In this document: in pieces, positions 15,590 to 25,381 of the stretch
How the letters are laid out: each line of letters opens with the position of its first letter
Position numbering within the stretch: the stretch's first letter is position 1
NCBI GenBank assembly: GCA_021324685.1
Contig: JAJPIQ010000081.1
Location: 33,653 to 97,652, forward strand
Length of the DNA stretch: 64,000 bases
Reading direction: 5' to 3'
From: Bacteroidota bacterium
GTDB lineage: Bacteria > Bacteroidota > Ignavibacteria > Palsa-1295
Notes under the pieces: generated by a model
What the model saw: the letters and a program-made list of their open reading frames with translations, nothing else
What the model was told of the DNA's origin: nothing
Databases searched by the model: none
Position numbers and translations under genes: made by a program

Positions 15590-16648
15590 ATGAAACACAT
15601 TGTTGCTATCTTTTTATTGCTTATCGTAGCGAACGTTGCGGTAGCTCAGATTACGATCACGGCACAAGATTACATCACCCAGGATTCCGGAACCCGAATT
15701 GCGACGGATTATACGGCCTCGAGTTTTGCAGATTTTCAAGTGTTTACCGCGGCCGCAACCGATGGACAAATGTGGGACATTTCCGCTAAGACGTTTAAGG
15801 CCGGATTACGGTTACTTGCGCCGCAACTTTATCCTTTTTCGAGCGGATTTCCACTCGCCACGGACCCCCATCTTGCGGCTTCGACGCATGTTCTGGAACT
15901 GAATCAGGGCAACCCAAACGGTTACCAATATTTTCGTATCGATTCGACCGGTCGTTGGCTGATCGGGTCGGTCACCGATAGCTTCCAAGCACACGTCATA
16001 CAAACGATCTACTACCCTCCGGAGCAGTTAGACAAATTTCCGCTCACGTACGGAACATCCTGGGAAACTTTGGACACGTTGGACCAATATAAACGCCCGG
16101 CGGGTGAGACGATCGTTCAGTCGGCCCAGTTCGTTGTGGACGGATTCGGAACGTTAAAAATTCCCACTGCGATCGAGGTCCCGGTTCTGCGACTGAAAAC
16201 GACCGTCACGACGACCACCGCAAACGGAGATTCCATCAAACTCAGTAAGCACGTGACCTTTCAATGGATGAGTCACGATGGGGCCTATGTTCTGGCGATC
16301 GCTACGGATTCGAATCTGAACCCCCTGGATGTCGAGTATTGGGTGACCGCTCGTGCCGGCAATTTCGTAACGGAAACGAACCCCAACGCGCTCGTACTGG
16401 GAGCCAGTCCTAATCCGGTAACCAACGGCTCGATCGATCTTTCTTTTCATTCCGATCGAGCCGGTCTGATCCAGATTTCGGTCATGGATGGTCAGGCTCG
16501 CAGCGTCATCATGCTCAGGAATGCTCGAGTAGCGCTCGGGGACAACACCATTCCCCTCGATGTACGGGCGCTGCCGAATGGAGTGTATTTCGCACGGATC
16601 ATTACGCAAGGTCGAACGATAGTGCAGAAGTTCATCGTCACGCAGTGA
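15590..16648 (+). CDS. Secreted protein with C-terminal T9SS sorting domain
   Basis: 352 residues. The signal peptide is MKHIVAIFLLLIVANVAVAQ. The central part (about 21-260) is an unrecognised beta-rich domain (WDISAKTFKAGLRLLAPQLY). Residues about 265-352 form a Por/T9SS type A sorting domain with the hallmarks GASPNPVTNG, LISVMDGQARSV-like strands and the ending NGVYFARIITQGRTIVQKFIV. It would be exported by Sec, then carried across the outer membrane by the type IX system. The ATG at 15590 is chosen for the signal peptide. Its 3' end overlaps the convergent DUF72 gene by 11 bases. Confidence 0.8.
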   Translation: MKHIVAIFLLLIVANVAVAQITITAQDYITQDSGTRIATDYTASSFADFQVFTAAATDGQMWDISAKTFKAGLRLLAPQLYPFSSGFPLATDPHLAASTHVLELNQGNPNGYQYFRIDSTGRWLIGSVTDSFQAHVIQTIYYPPEQLDKFPLTYGTSWETLDTLDQYKRPAGETIVQSAQFVVDGFGTLKIPTAIEVPVLRLKTTVTTTTANGDSIKLSKHVTFQWMSHDGAYVLAIATDSNLNPLDVEYWVTARAGNFVTETNPNALVLGASPNPVTNGSIDLSFHSDRAGLIQISVMDGQARSVIMLRNARVALGDNTIPLDVRALPNGVYFARIITQGRTIVQKFIVTQ

Positions 16649-17375
16649 CGAGTTCTCGTAAGGTCAGCGCATTTTTCGGCGCGTGACCGCCGACATCGTT
16701 ATCGAAATAAACGTAAATGTTCTTTACATGGCGTTTCCATTCTCCGATCTCCTCGGCCCATTTACGCAGTATTCCTTTTCGATAATTACCGCGATACTTC
16801 AATCCCGGTCCGTGCAGTCGAATGTAGATGAAATCGGTCGTAACTTCGTGCGGCGTTTCGAATCCGCCGAGATCGTAGATGCAAAAAGCGGCATTGTACT
16901 TTTTTAGCAGGCGATAGACCTCCTCCGTCATCCAGCTCGGATGGCGGAATTCGAACGTGCATTCCCGCTTCGGCAGCCGTTTCAGGAATTGTTCCAAACG
17001 TTCGAGATTGATCCCGAAGGATGGCGGGAGCTGAAAGAGCAGGGGACCTAACTTTTTTCCCAGTCCTCGGGCCGCCGAAAGAAAATACGTAAGCGATTCT
17101 TCGGCATCGTGTAATTTTTTATTGTGCGTGATATACCGGTTCACTTTGACGGCGAAGAGAAATCCTGCCGGAGTTTTCTTTTTCCAGTTTTCGAATGTTG
17201 CGCGAGGTGGCTGGTGATAAAAACTGCTGTTCAACTCGACCGTATCGAAATGCTTTAGATACTCCTCGAACATGCGGCCTGGCGGAGTATGCTTCGGATA
17301 AAAAAGACCCCACCAATGGCGATATTGCCAACCCGAAGTTCCAATATGTATGTTTGCCGGCAGCCGTTGCGTCAT
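16638..17375 (-). CDS. DUF72 (YecE-like) family protein
   Basis: 245 residues with the family TIM-barrel motifs: HIGTSGWQYRHWWGLFYP at the N-terminus, FDTVELNSSFYHQPPRATF, FAVKVNRYITHNKKL, LLFQLPPSF, CTFEFRHPSW and a C-terminal KNIYVYFDNDVGGHAPKNA. Function of the family is not established; a nuclease-like barrel has been suggested. Length is normal. It overlaps the T9SS gene at the 3' end and lies 48 bases after the CNNM/CorC-type gene on the same strand. Confidence 0.9.
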   Translation of the reverse strand: MTQRLPANIHIGTSGWQYRHWWGLFYPKHTPPGRMFEEYLKHFDTVELNSSFYHQPPRATFENWKKKTPAGFLFAVKVNRYITHNKKLHDAEESLTYFLSAARGLGKKLGPLLFQLPPSFGINLERLEQFLKRLPKRECTFEFRHPSWMTEEVYRLLKKYNAAFCIYDLGGFETPHEVTTDFIYIRLHGPGLKYRGNYRKGILRKWAEEIGEWKRHVKNIYVYFDNDVGGHAPKNALTLRELVTA

Positions 17376-17423
17376 CCCTGAAGTCCCGGATTTCGCATGG
17401 AAGCAATAAAAAATTACGCCATC

Positions 17424-18788
17424 TTACGATTCCTGTTCCTTGTTCTCGAAAACGGCGAGTGGTTCGATCTTGATCTGCTCGAGCTTATGCCGCTTTTTTC
17501 GAGTGACCGTAAAGCAGAGGCCACCGGCTTCGATCTTGTCGCCGATGTTCGGGATGCGCCCCGCATGTTTTTGGACATACCCGGAGATCGTCTGGTAATC
17601 GCCACTCTCTTCGAGCGCGGGGAGGCGTCCATCGAAACGGGCATTGAAATCGGCGACCGCCATGGTGGGATCGATATAAATGGCCCCCTCTTTTTCGATC
17701 ACCTCGTCGGACTCGCCAATGTCGGACTCATCGCGGATTTCGCCCACCAGTTGCTCCATAATATCTTCGAGCGTTACGATCCCCTCGACCCCGCCATGTT
17801 CACTGACGACGATCCCCATGTGAATCCGATTTTTTTGGAATTGTACGAGCAGGTCCGAGATCGGCTGGGTCTCACTGACAAAGAGGGCCGGCCGCAGCGT
17901 GCGGGTGATCAGGGCAAAAAATTCCTCTTCGCTTTCACGACTCGGAACGCTCATCCGCTCGAGTTGCGAGATCGCTGGAATGATGTCCTTCACATGCAGG
18001 ACCCCGACGATCTCGTCCAGCGAATGGCGGAACACGGGCAGCCGTGAATAGCCTTCGTCCTCGATGATATGCAGGAGTTCCCTCGGTTCGAGTTCGAGAT
18101 CGAGTGCGACGACTTCGGAACGATGGACCATGATCTCGCGGACAACGGTTTCGCCAAAGTCGAAGAGCGATTCGATCATCGTCCGCTCCCGGCGTTCGAC
18201 GACCCCGGCTCTTGTACTTTCCAGGATCACGCCCATCAGTTCCTCGCGCGTATGGCCGCCTTCTTCCGAGGCTTTCGGAAGGCCGAACGTCCGAAGCGCG
18301 AGATTGACCATTTTATTCAACGACCAGATGAGCGGGCGAAAAATGCGGTAATAGATCGTGAGCGGTCGCGCCGTTTTCAGCGCGGCTTCGACTTCGAAAT
18401 TGATGGCGATCACCTTCGGTACTTGTTCGCCCAACACGATATGCAGGGAGGTGAGTACTAAGAATCCGATCACAAAACTGACCGATGCTGCGACGGAGGG
18501 AGCGATGGCGAAAAAATCGAACGCGGGTTCCAAAATGCCGGACATGAGCGGCTCACCGATCCAGCCCAGTGCAAGGCTCGCAAGGGTAATTCCGACCTGC
18601 GTCGCCGATAGGAACGAATCGAGATTGTCCCGTACGCGCTTGGCGGCCAGCGCCTTTGGATCTTTTTTTTGGATAAGATCGTCGATCTGCCCTAAGCGCA
18701 GTTTTACGGCTGCGTACTCGGCGGTGACAAAAAAACCGTTCAGTAAAACAAGGATCAGGACCAGGAAAAGCTCGCCGACAGTCGTCAT
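17424..18788 (-). CDS. Hemolysin/CNNM-CorC family membrane protein with CBS domains
   Basis: 454 residues. The N-terminal DUF21 membrane domain (about 1-200) has the characteristic LNGFFVTAEYAAVKLR, QVGITLASLALGWIGEP and HIVLGEQVPKVIAI. A CBS pair follows (about 215-345: VREIMVHRSEVVAL, YSRLPVF, GVLHVKDI, HMGIVVSEHGGVEGIVTLEDIMEQLVGEI), then a CorC/HlyC domain (about 365-440). Homologues are implicated in Mg2+ (or Co2+) export or resistance. The ATG at 18788 is used; the frame also extends to an upstream TTG. Confidence 0.9.
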   Translation of the reverse strand: MTTVGELFLVLILVLLNGFFVTAEYAAVKLRLGQIDDLIQKKDPKALAAKRVRDNLDSFLSATQVGITLASLALGWIGEPLMSGILEPAFDFFAIAPSVAASVSFVIGFLVLTSLHIVLGEQVPKVIAINFEVEAALKTARPLTIYYRIFRPLIWSLNKMVNLALRTFGLPKASEEGGHTREELMGVILESTRAGVVERRERTMIESLFDFGETVVREIMVHRSEVVALDLELEPRELLHIIEDEGYSRLPVFRHSLDEIVGVLHVKDIIPAISQLERMSVPSRESEEEFFALITRTLRPALFVSETQPISDLLVQFQKNRIHMGIVVSEHGGVEGIVTLEDIMEQLVGEIRDESDIGESDEVIEKEGAIYIDPTMAVADFNARFDGRLPALEESGDYQTISGYVQKHAGRIPNIGDKIEAGGLCFTVTRKKRHKLEQIKIEPLAVFENKEQES

Positions 18789-18870
18789 GCGCTTCAAAAT
18801 TACGGAATTTTTGGCGACGGGCGGATGAGCGGGAAAAAACAGACTATGCCGTCACCACAGCGCTTCGGAT

Positions 18871-19842
18871 TTAATTTGTTCCGCCAAGCGAGGGTTCGGC
18901 ACCGATATGCAGGCCATGGTCGATCGTGATCGAAACCGGGAACGTCAGGTAAAACGCACTGCTGGGGTAAAACCGCCACGCCGGAGCCGGGAAATGCCAA
19001 TAGCCGAGCGCATGTAAGATAAAGTTCAGAAACCCCGAGCTCGAAGGAGGAATAATTTTATCGAGATCGTAATCGAGCGAAAGATACCACGCCTTACGGC
19101 GCAGATCGAAAGGGTTTCCGCTTGTAAGGTCGACCGAATTGATATCGTAGCCGCTTATTGCGAGCGCAAGATTGATCCATTGGGGCCAATACGGCTTCAG
19201 CGATTCGGGCAGCAGTCCATGAATATCGGCGGTCAGATAGTAGGTCTGGCCGCCATAGTCCTCGATCGCATTCACGGTCTGGCCCTGGATATCCGGCTGG
19301 TCTTTTATCAGCTTGTTGGTAGGCGTGTAGAACCATTTATACCGAAAATTTTGGAGTATGGGAACCCGCTGATTTAAAAGGTAAAACGTGGCGCCGGCGA
19401 TATCGCTTTTCGCATCCCCGCGGGAAAACCCCCATCCGGATGCGAACCCGTCCTCGATTTCAACGTAATATTCGAAGAGTGCCCCGGAAAGCGCACCGAA
19501 CAGGGCGGACTGTGAGCTGTCGAGCCCGGCCCAGTGATACGCCTGATCGAAAAAGAAAGAACTATAATATCCGCCGAATGTATGACCGAGCTTATCGAAA
19601 TCGGCCTGGTAATCCGCATCTTCAATCACATGGAATTTTGTCCGCTCATTCGCCCACCAGGCATTATTTTGATAAATATGAAGAGCCACGATCCCTGCCG
19701 TCAGCGCTCCGGCGGTAATGCCGACGCGAGACCAACTGAGCGGAGCGGGTATCGAATCGGTGGAGTGACGAATGGAATCCTGCTGCGCGAAGCATGGACC
19801 GGCTAAGCAAAGCGTGAGAACGGCGATGACAAGGGAGCGCAT
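18871..19842 (-). CDS. DUF2279 (YfiM-like) envelope protein
   Basis: 323 residues beginning with a signal peptide (MRSLVIAVLTLCLAGPCFAQ). The DUF2279 feature FDKLGHTFGGYYSSFFF (Asp-Lys-x2-His core) is near residue 80, followed by small-residue helices and GFSRGDAKSDIAGATFYLLN. The C-terminal half has alternating strand-like stretches (KAWYLSLDYDLDKI, AFYLTFPVSITIDHGL), suggesting outer-membrane or periplasmic location. It is the last gene of the RND efflux operon, starting four bases after the preceding stop. Function of the family is unknown. Confidence 0.75.
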   Translation of the reverse strand: MRSLVIAVLTLCLAGPCFAQQDSIRHSTDSIPAPLSWSRVGITAGALTAGIVALHIYQNNAWWANERTKFHVIEDADYQADFDKLGHTFGGYYSSFFFDQAYHWAGLDSSQSALFGALSGALFEYYVEIEDGFASGWGFSRGDAKSDIAGATFYLLNQRVPILQNFRYKWFYTPTNKLIKDQPDIQGQTVNAIEDYGGQTYYLTADIHGLLPESLKPYWPQWINLALAISGYDINSVDLTSGNPFDLRRKAWYLSLDYDLDKIIPPSSSGFLNFILHALGYWHFPAPAWRFYPSSAFYLTFPVSITIDHGLHIGAEPSLGGTN

Positions 19843-19846
19843 AAGT

Positions 19847-20443
19847 TCAGAGCGGATTGATAAAACGAATTCCAGCGGTGATTCCGTAATACATTCCCGG
19901 GCCAACGCCGAGAAACAGTTCCGGAGTGACGATCCCACTCAGTTCTAATTGCGTGGCTCGGCCGAGTGGGACCAATGCCCCGGCCTGTAACGGGAGGCTG
20001 ACCGATACCCGGTCGTCGAATGTATCGAAGCCAAGACCGGGAAGAAAAAATAGATGGGTCGATGCAGCCCTTCCATTCCGGCAGGCCGGTTCCCAGCGAA
20101 CGCCGACGTTGAATCCATAACTTTCGAACCGAGTGTCAGAGAGGTCGAGCGCATGAAAAGATCGATAAACCAGCATCATGCTGGCGACGGCCGTGAGCCC
20201 CGGTTCGAGATGGGCTTCGTAATAGGGGCTTAGCAGCGGACGAATCCCGGTTCCCACCGGCGGCGCGTCAAACGGATTTTGAATAGCAGGGGACGCTGTT
20301 CCGAGGTCGTTGCCGGCCACCCCAATGCGAAGGCCAAACGCATCGTATATTCTGCCGTTCGCAATATTGGAATCGACCTGCGCCTGTGCAGGTCCTATCG
20401 CTACGGCGGTTAGGAGCAGAGAACAAAAATAAAGTTTGTACAT
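19847..20443 (-). CDS. Small outer-membrane beta-barrel-like protein
   Basis: 198 residues with signal peptide MYKLYFCSLLLTAVAIGPAQAQ. The mature protein alternates strands of amphipathic type (GLTAVASMMLVYRSF, FNVGVRWEP, VSVSLPLQAGALVPL, YYGITAGIRFINPL) and ends with a membrane-type strand, consistent with an OmpA/OmpW-like barrel. It is third in the RND operon, 16 bases after the transporter gene, where a TolC-like outer-membrane factor is often found; it is too short to be one. The role is unassigned. Confidence 0.65.
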   Translation of the reverse strand: MYKLYFCSLLLTAVAIGPAQAQVDSNIANGRIYDAFGLRIGVAGNDLGTASPAIQNPFDAPPVGTGIRPLLSPYYEAHLEPGLTAVASMMLVYRSFHALDLSDTRFESYGFNVGVRWEPACRNGRAASTHLFFLPGLGFDTFDDRVSVSLPLQAGALVPLGRATQLELSGIVTPELFLGVGPGMYYGITAGIRFINPL

Positions 20444-20459
20444 TAAAAATGAAGCTTGG

Positions 20460-23400
20460 TCAACGAATACGCCGTAAAAAGAATTTTCGCCGCGGTTGGT
20501 CAATTCGAAATACCTGATACATGATGGGCAGCAGGATCAAATTGATAAAAGCCGTTAGCAATAGTCCGCTTACAATCACGACCGCAAGCGGCTTTTGTGT
20601 TTCGGAGCCGATGCCGGTCGAAAGTGCCGCGGGCATCAGCCCGATCATCGCGAGTACGGCCACCATAACGATCGGTCGAACACGCTGCGCACAGGTATGT
20701 TTCAAAAGCTCGGATGTGGTCTCGAATTCATCCCGATGAAATTTTACATACGTGAGCAACACGACGCCGTTCATGATGCTTACGCCGAAGAGAGCAATGA
20801 AACCGATCCCGGCCGAGATCGAAAAATGGAGACCCGTGATGAGTAGCCCCAAAATTCCACCGATCGTAACAAAGGGAACGTTCGCAAGGCTGAGCAAGGC
20901 ATATCCCCACGAGTCGAACGTCGTGTAAAGAAGAATTAAAATGAGCAGCAAACTAAGCGGCACCACGATCGCAAGCCGGTTCATGGCCCTCTGTTCACTT
21001 TCGAACTCGCCGCCCCAAACCGGATAGGTTCCCTCCGGGAACGTCACGTTCTGTGCGACCTTTGCCCGTGCTTCGGCCACGGCACTTCCCATGTCGCGAT
21101 CGCGCACGCTGAACTTTATTGCGAGATACCGGCCGTTGGACTCGCGATAAATGAAGGCCGCTCCGGGCTTGACGCTGATATCCGCAACGGAGGACAACGG
21201 TATTTTTGCACCGTTCGAAGTCGAAACCAGGAGTGCTCCGATTTTTTCCGGCGCATCCCGGAACTCGGGCGCCAGCCGAACGACGACATCGAAATGCTTT
21301 TCGCCTTCGTAAAATTGAGTGGCCACGTGGCCACCGATCGCCGATTCGATCAGGTCCTGCACGTCGCTGACGTTTGCGCCATATTGCGCCGCGCGGAGTC
21401 GATCGACGTGCACCTCGAGCGTCGGCTGCCCGATCTCTGAAAACACACCGATATCCGTAATACCTCGAATATGGCTCAAAATATCTCGGACCTGTTCGCC
21501 TTTTTGTTCGAGCACAAAAAGATCGGGGCCGAAAAGCTTCACGTTCAGTTCTCCTTTGACTCCGGACACCCATTCTTCCACATTGTCGGAGATCGGCTGT
21601 GAGAAATTAATGTCGGTTCCCGGAATAGCCGCGAGCCGGCTGTTGATATTGGCGATGAGTTCGTCCTTCGATTCGCGGTGTTGCCACTGGTCCTCGGGTT
21701 TGAGATTGACGAAAAATTCCGCATTGAAAAATCCCGTCGCATCCGTGCCATCGTCCGGTCGGCCGAGCTGGAGGAGTACATACTTTACTTCCGGATAGCC
21801 CTGGATAATCCTCATAATGTGCTGGGCGCTCGAATCGGCCGTCGAAGGGCTCACGCTGATCGGCATCGATGCCCGGATCCACAGCGAACCCTCGTTCAGG
21901 TGCGGCAAAAACTCCGTTCCCAGGTATTGGCTGAGGAACAGGCTAAGGGCGAGTACTCCCGCCGAAATCCCGAGGACCCATTTGCCGTTTCTCAATGCGC
22001 CGTCCAGCCACCGGAGATACTTGCGGTTTAGCCAGTCGAAGATCGAGCTTTTTTCGTGCAATTCGCCTTTTAAGAGATCGTGCGCCAACACCGGCACGAG
22101 CGTTAGGCTGAGCAACATCGCCCCGACGAGCGCGAAACCGAGCGTGTAAGCGAGCGGCGAGAACATCCGGCCTTCGATCTGTTGGAACGAAAAGATGGGG
22201 ATCATCGCCGCAATGATAATTACGATCGAGAAAAAGATCGGCGAGCTCATTTCGATCGCGGTCGTCCGAATGAGCGATTCCCGCGGTCCGCTCTCGGGTT
22301 CATCGCCGCGGGGTGTGCCGCGATCGCTTCCGTGGACGTGCTGCAGTGCCAGGCGCGCAAAAATGCCTTCGACCATGATCACGGCGCCATCAATGATAAC
22401 GCCAAAATCGATCGCACCGAGCGAGAGGAGATTCGCCGACATCCCAAAGGCATGCATCAGGATAAAGGCAAAGAGCAAGGAGAGCGGAACGACGATGGCC
22501 GCAATGAAGGCACTGCGAATGTTCCCAAGAAAAATAAAGAGGATCGCCATGACGAGCAGCATGCCGACGATCAAATTGTGGAGCACCGTGTGCGTGGTCA
22601 GGCTTACGAGTTCGGCGCGGTCATAATAGGGGACCAGTCGTACGTCTTTGGGAAGGATCGTGGCATTGATCTGTTTTGCTTTTTCCTCCACACGCTCGAT
22701 CACGGCGGACGCGTTCTCGCCACGCCGCATGATCACGATGCCTTCGACCGCATCGGAATTGTCCGGGGTCTCCACTTTGCCGAGCCGCACCGCATGGCCG
22801 ATCTCGACATCCGCCAACTCTGCGATCTTCACCGGTACTCCGCCCATCGTCGCCACGACGACGTTCGAAATATCTCCCAGATTTTCGAACAGTCCGACAC
22901 CGCGGAACACATAGCCCTGATCTCCCTGCTCGATGAGGGAACCGCCGGCATTCGCATTGTTGGCCGCGAGCGCATCCGAGACTTGTTTAATGCCGATCCC
23001 ATAATACGCCAGCTTTTGCGGGTCGACCGTGATCTCATATTGCTTCGTGGGACCGCCGAAACTGGTGACATCGACCACCCCCTGAACAGATTTCCATTGC
23101 CGCTCGAGGACCCAGTCCTCGAGCGATTTGAGTTCCATGGAGGAGCGCGTCTTGCTGACCAGCGTATATCGGTAAATTTCGCCGGTCGGTCCGCTTTGAG
23201 GGGCGAGCGACGGGCTCACCTGGTCCGGCAAGCTCGCGTTCTGCAGGTTTTGCGTGACGTAAGTGCGCGCGGCGAAATCGTCCGTCGCATCGTCGAAAGT
23301 GAGATAGACGGTCGAGAGCCCGAAGAGCGAAGTCGAGCGAATCGAAATGAGGTGCGGAATGCCGTTCATTTCGGTCTCGATCGGGATCGTGACAAACTTT

Positions 23401-23585
23401 TCGAGCTCTTCCGCGCTCCGGCCCGGCCATTGGGTAATGATCTGCACGCGGGTATTCGTGAGGTCCGGGTACGCGTCGATGGGGAGCTGCAGGAACGAAT
23501 ATACTCCGGCCACGACGAGCAGGAACGTCGTAAAATAAACGACGATCCGTTCCCGGAGTGAAAGTTCAACGAGTGTTTTCAGCAT
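20460..23585 (-). CDS. Heavy-metal efflux RND transporter (CzcA/CusA family)
   Basis: 1041-residue inner-membrane proton antiporter. Typical parts are the N-terminal TM with LPIDAYPDLTNTRVQIITQWPG, the porter domain, and TM4 with DFGVIIDGAVIMVEG (about 391-405), whose two Asp and a Glu match CzcA-type exporters of divalent cations (Zn, Co, Cd, Ni) rather than the Cu(I)-type sequence of CusA. The second half repeats the layout with NEGSLWIRASMP. Overlap and gap pattern (11 bases after the MFP gene, 16 before the barrel gene) marks an operon. The metal is inferred from TM4 only. Confidence 0.93.
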   Translation of the reverse strand: MLKTLVELSLRERIVVYFTTFLLVVAGVYSFLQLPIDAYPDLTNTRVQIITQWPGRSAEELEKFVTIPIETEMNGIPHLISIRSTSLFGLSTVYLTFDDATDDFAARTYVTQNLQNASLPDQVSPSLAPQSGPTGEIYRYTLVSKTRSSMELKSLEDWVLERQWKSVQGVVDVTSFGGPTKQYEITVDPQKLAYYGIGIKQVSDALAANNANAGGSLIEQGDQGYVFRGVGLFENLGDISNVVVATMGGVPVKIAELADVEIGHAVRLGKVETPDNSDAVEGIVIMRRGENASAVIERVEEKAKQINATILPKDVRLVPYYDRAELVSLTTHTVLHNLIVGMLLVMAILFIFLGNIRSAFIAAIVVPLSLLFAFILMHAFGMSANLLSLGAIDFGVIIDGAVIMVEGIFARLALQHVHGSDRGTPRGDEPESGPRESLIRTTAIEMSSPIFFSIVIIIAAMIPIFSFQQIEGRMFSPLAYTLGFALVGAMLLSLTLVPVLAHDLLKGELHEKSSIFDWLNRKYLRWLDGALRNGKWVLGISAGVLALSLFLSQYLGTEFLPHLNEGSLWIRASMPISVSPSTADSSAQHIMRIIQGYPEVKYVLLQLGRPDDGTDATGFFNAEFFVNLKPEDQWQHRESKDELIANINSRLAAIPGTDINFSQPISDNVEEWVSGVKGELNVKLFGPDLFVLEQKGEQVRDILSHIRGITDIGVFSEIGQPTLEVHVDRLRAAQYGANVSDVQDLIESAIGGHVATQFYEGEKHFDVVVRLAPEFRDAPEKIGALLVSTSNGAKIPLSSVADISVKPGAAFIYRESNGRYLAIKFSVRDRDMGSAVAEARAKVAQNVTFPEGTYPVWGGEFESEQRAMNRLAIVVPLSLLLILILLYTTFDSWGYALLSLANVPFVTIGGILGLLITGLHFSISAGIGFIALFGVSIMNGVVLLTYVKFHRDEFETTSELLKHTCAQRVRPIVMVAVLAMIGLMPAALSTGIGSETQKPLAVVIVSGLLLTAFINLILLPIMYQVFRIDQPRRKFFLRRIR

Positions 23586-23596
23586 GTTCCGGACGG

Positions 23597-24706
23597 TTAC
23601 TTTTGATCGGCCTGGAGTTCGTCGTTCAGGAACAAGGCTTTATCTCCCACGACGGTATCGCCGTCCTGTAAGCCGCCCGTAATTTGCACGCGGTCGGGCT
23701 CCGTTTGCCCGATCGTCACTTCCTCTTTTCGAAAACTTCGATCGCCAATTTTGCTGAAGACGTACGTCTTCCCGTCGGCATCGTAAAAGACGGCCGCCGC
23801 GGGAACGAAAAGTCCGAGGCCATCCGGATGATAGACCGTCGCTCGAACGAACATCGCCGGTTTGAGCAGGCCGCCGGAATTTGGCAGCGTACAACGGACT
23901 TTCGTCGTGAACGACGTCGGGTCGACCATGGGAGCGATATTCTCAATGCGAGAGACCAGCGGGTGGTCTTCCAGTCCGGCCGCTTTGAGCACGACAGAAT
24001 CGCCCACATGGAGCGCGCGGAGCTGGTCCGGATACGCATCGAGCGATATCCAGAGGTTCGATGTGCTGCCAATCGTAAAGGCGAGCGACGAACCGTCGTT
24101 TCGCATTTGGGAACCGGGCTGGGCGAGCCGTTCGACGACGATCCCATCGATCGGCGCCGTGATATGGAACGTCATCGCGCTCGAATGTTCGTTGCCGCCT
24201 AACAGCCGGAGGGCGCTAAGGCTGCGATCGTATTCGGCTTGCGCCTGTGCACGATCCGTTTCGGCTTGCTGGACGTCCTGCGGCGCGACGAGCTTTTCCG
24301 TAAACAGCTTTTTTTCACGCTCGAGCTTGTCGAGCGTTAACGCGAGCGATTCCTTCGCTTTTTGAAAATCCGAGATCGCAGTCGCAACATCGCTGCTGTA
24401 CACATCGGCCAGCGTTTCGCCTTTTTTCACCGCGTCTCCTTGCGTCACATACAGACGGCTGATCACGCCATTGACCAGCGGATAAACGCGCGTAAGATGG
24501 TTCGGGTCGAAGTCGATCCGGCCCGAAAGGGAAGTGATCGCCTCGATCGGCTGAATGTGGGTGGTCGCAAGGCTCACGTGCTCGGCCATCGGTTTGGCAA
24601 GCGAGATCACGTCGTTCGTCGCTCTCGATTCTTCGATCGTGGCCGGCGTTTTATTCGAGCAGGCACTGAGGGCAAAAAGCAAAAAAAACGGAAAGGTCCT
24701 ACGCAT
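23597..24706 (-). CDS. RND efflux periplasmic adaptor (CzcB/CusB-like lipoprotein)
   Basis: 369 residues. The start ATG at 24706 has an excellent AGGAGGT ribosome site and opens a lipoprotein signal MRRTFPFFLLFALSAC. Domain order is the hairpin lipoyl half (YPLVNGVISRLYVTQGDAVKKGETLADVY), a coiled coil of about residues 105-175 (LALTLDKLEREKKLF), the second lipoyl half (ITAPIDGIVVERLAQPG), then beta-barrel and membrane-proximal domains. It links the RND pump to an outer-membrane channel. First gene of the operon; 174 bases without a gene precede it. Confidence 0.9.
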   Translation of the reverse strand: MRRTFPFFLLFALSACSNKTPATIEESRATNDVISLAKPMAEHVSLATTHIQPIEAITSLSGRIDFDPNHLTRVYPLVNGVISRLYVTQGDAVKKGETLADVYSSDVATAISDFQKAKESLALTLDKLEREKKLFTEKLVAPQDVQQAETDRAQAQAEYDRSLSALRLLGGNEHSSAMTFHITAPIDGIVVERLAQPGSQMRNDGSSLAFTIGSTSNLWISLDAYPDQLRALHVGDSVVLKAAGLEDHPLVSRIENIAPMVDPTSFTTKVRCTLPNSGGLLKPAMFVRATVYHPDGLGLFVPAAAVFYDADGKTYVFSKIGDRSFRKEEVTIGQTEPDRVQITGGLQDGDTVVGDKALFLNDELQADQK

Positions 24707-24880
24707 GGAATACCTCCTAAAAGTTCCTAAAATCATGATTGAACGGTGCGTCCCGGGCATGGCGCGCATGCGACCGGGCGACGCCGGGAATTCAAAAAAT
24801 TCCCGCATGCCGCGAACGACGAACTCCGAACGTAAATCCGGTCCGTTATTCGTGGAATGGTTTGGAGAAGGGGAGGGACC

Positions 24881-25381
24881 CTAAATCTGGAGGCACCCGT
24901 AGGTGATCGTGCGGTCGAGCGTAGTGAGGGCGCTCTCTTCCTCGATCTTCGCTTGCGTGTAATACGAGACGATGTCGTAGGTCAGGGTATCGGTCGTCGC
25001 ACCATCGAGTACGGTCGGGCTGTCCTCATCTTCGATGATCGTCGTGCCATGAAATCGTGGTTGCCGATGCTGCGAGAGCTGCTTTGGGCCGCCATCGTAT
25101 TTCGCAAGCTGAAAATAGTTAATATGCGGGGCGACCGCATCCGGGACCACGCTCGTCGCGTCCGTAGCGGAGTCGAGGATGAGGGGATTGTCCTGAAACC
25201 GGATCTCGCCCCGGATCGCCGCATACAGAATATCGGCATTGATCGTGTCGAGGAAGAAGACGAGGACGGTAAAGAGCGCACCTAACTGCGCGAGATGCGC
25301 GGCAATGCGCTGCATGCGGCGGAGTTCGCGCGCCGGCCGGCCGGTGGCAATATGTCGAAAGGCAGAGATCACGACGGTCAC
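24881..25381 (-). CDS. Small membrane-anchored protein coupled to lnt
   Basis: 166 residues if started at the GTG whose last base overlaps the lnt stop (GTGA). Residues about 28-48 (AHLAQLGALFTVLVFFLDTI) form one transmembrane helix; the rest is a polar domain with IRFQDNPLILDSATD and a tail rich in Asp/Thr. The frame extends upstream over lnt, but that part is Arg/His/Cys-rich and not protein-like, so the four-base overlap start is preferred. No family recognised. Coupling to lnt suggests an envelope role. Confidence 0.65.
   Translation of the reverse strand: MTVVISAFRHIATGRPARELRRMQRIAAHLAQLGALFTVLVFFLDTINADILYAAIRGEIRFQDNPLILDSATDATSVVPDAVAPHINYFQLAKYDGGPKQLSQHRQPRFHGTTIIEDEDSPTVLDGATTDTLTYDIVSYYTQAKIEEESALTTLDRTITYGCLQI

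Noticed and set aside
22182..23561. 459-codon plus-strand frame inside the RND transporter gene
   Set aside because: Charged, low-complexity product (many Arg, Asp, His); the minus strand encodes a complete CzcA-type transporter.
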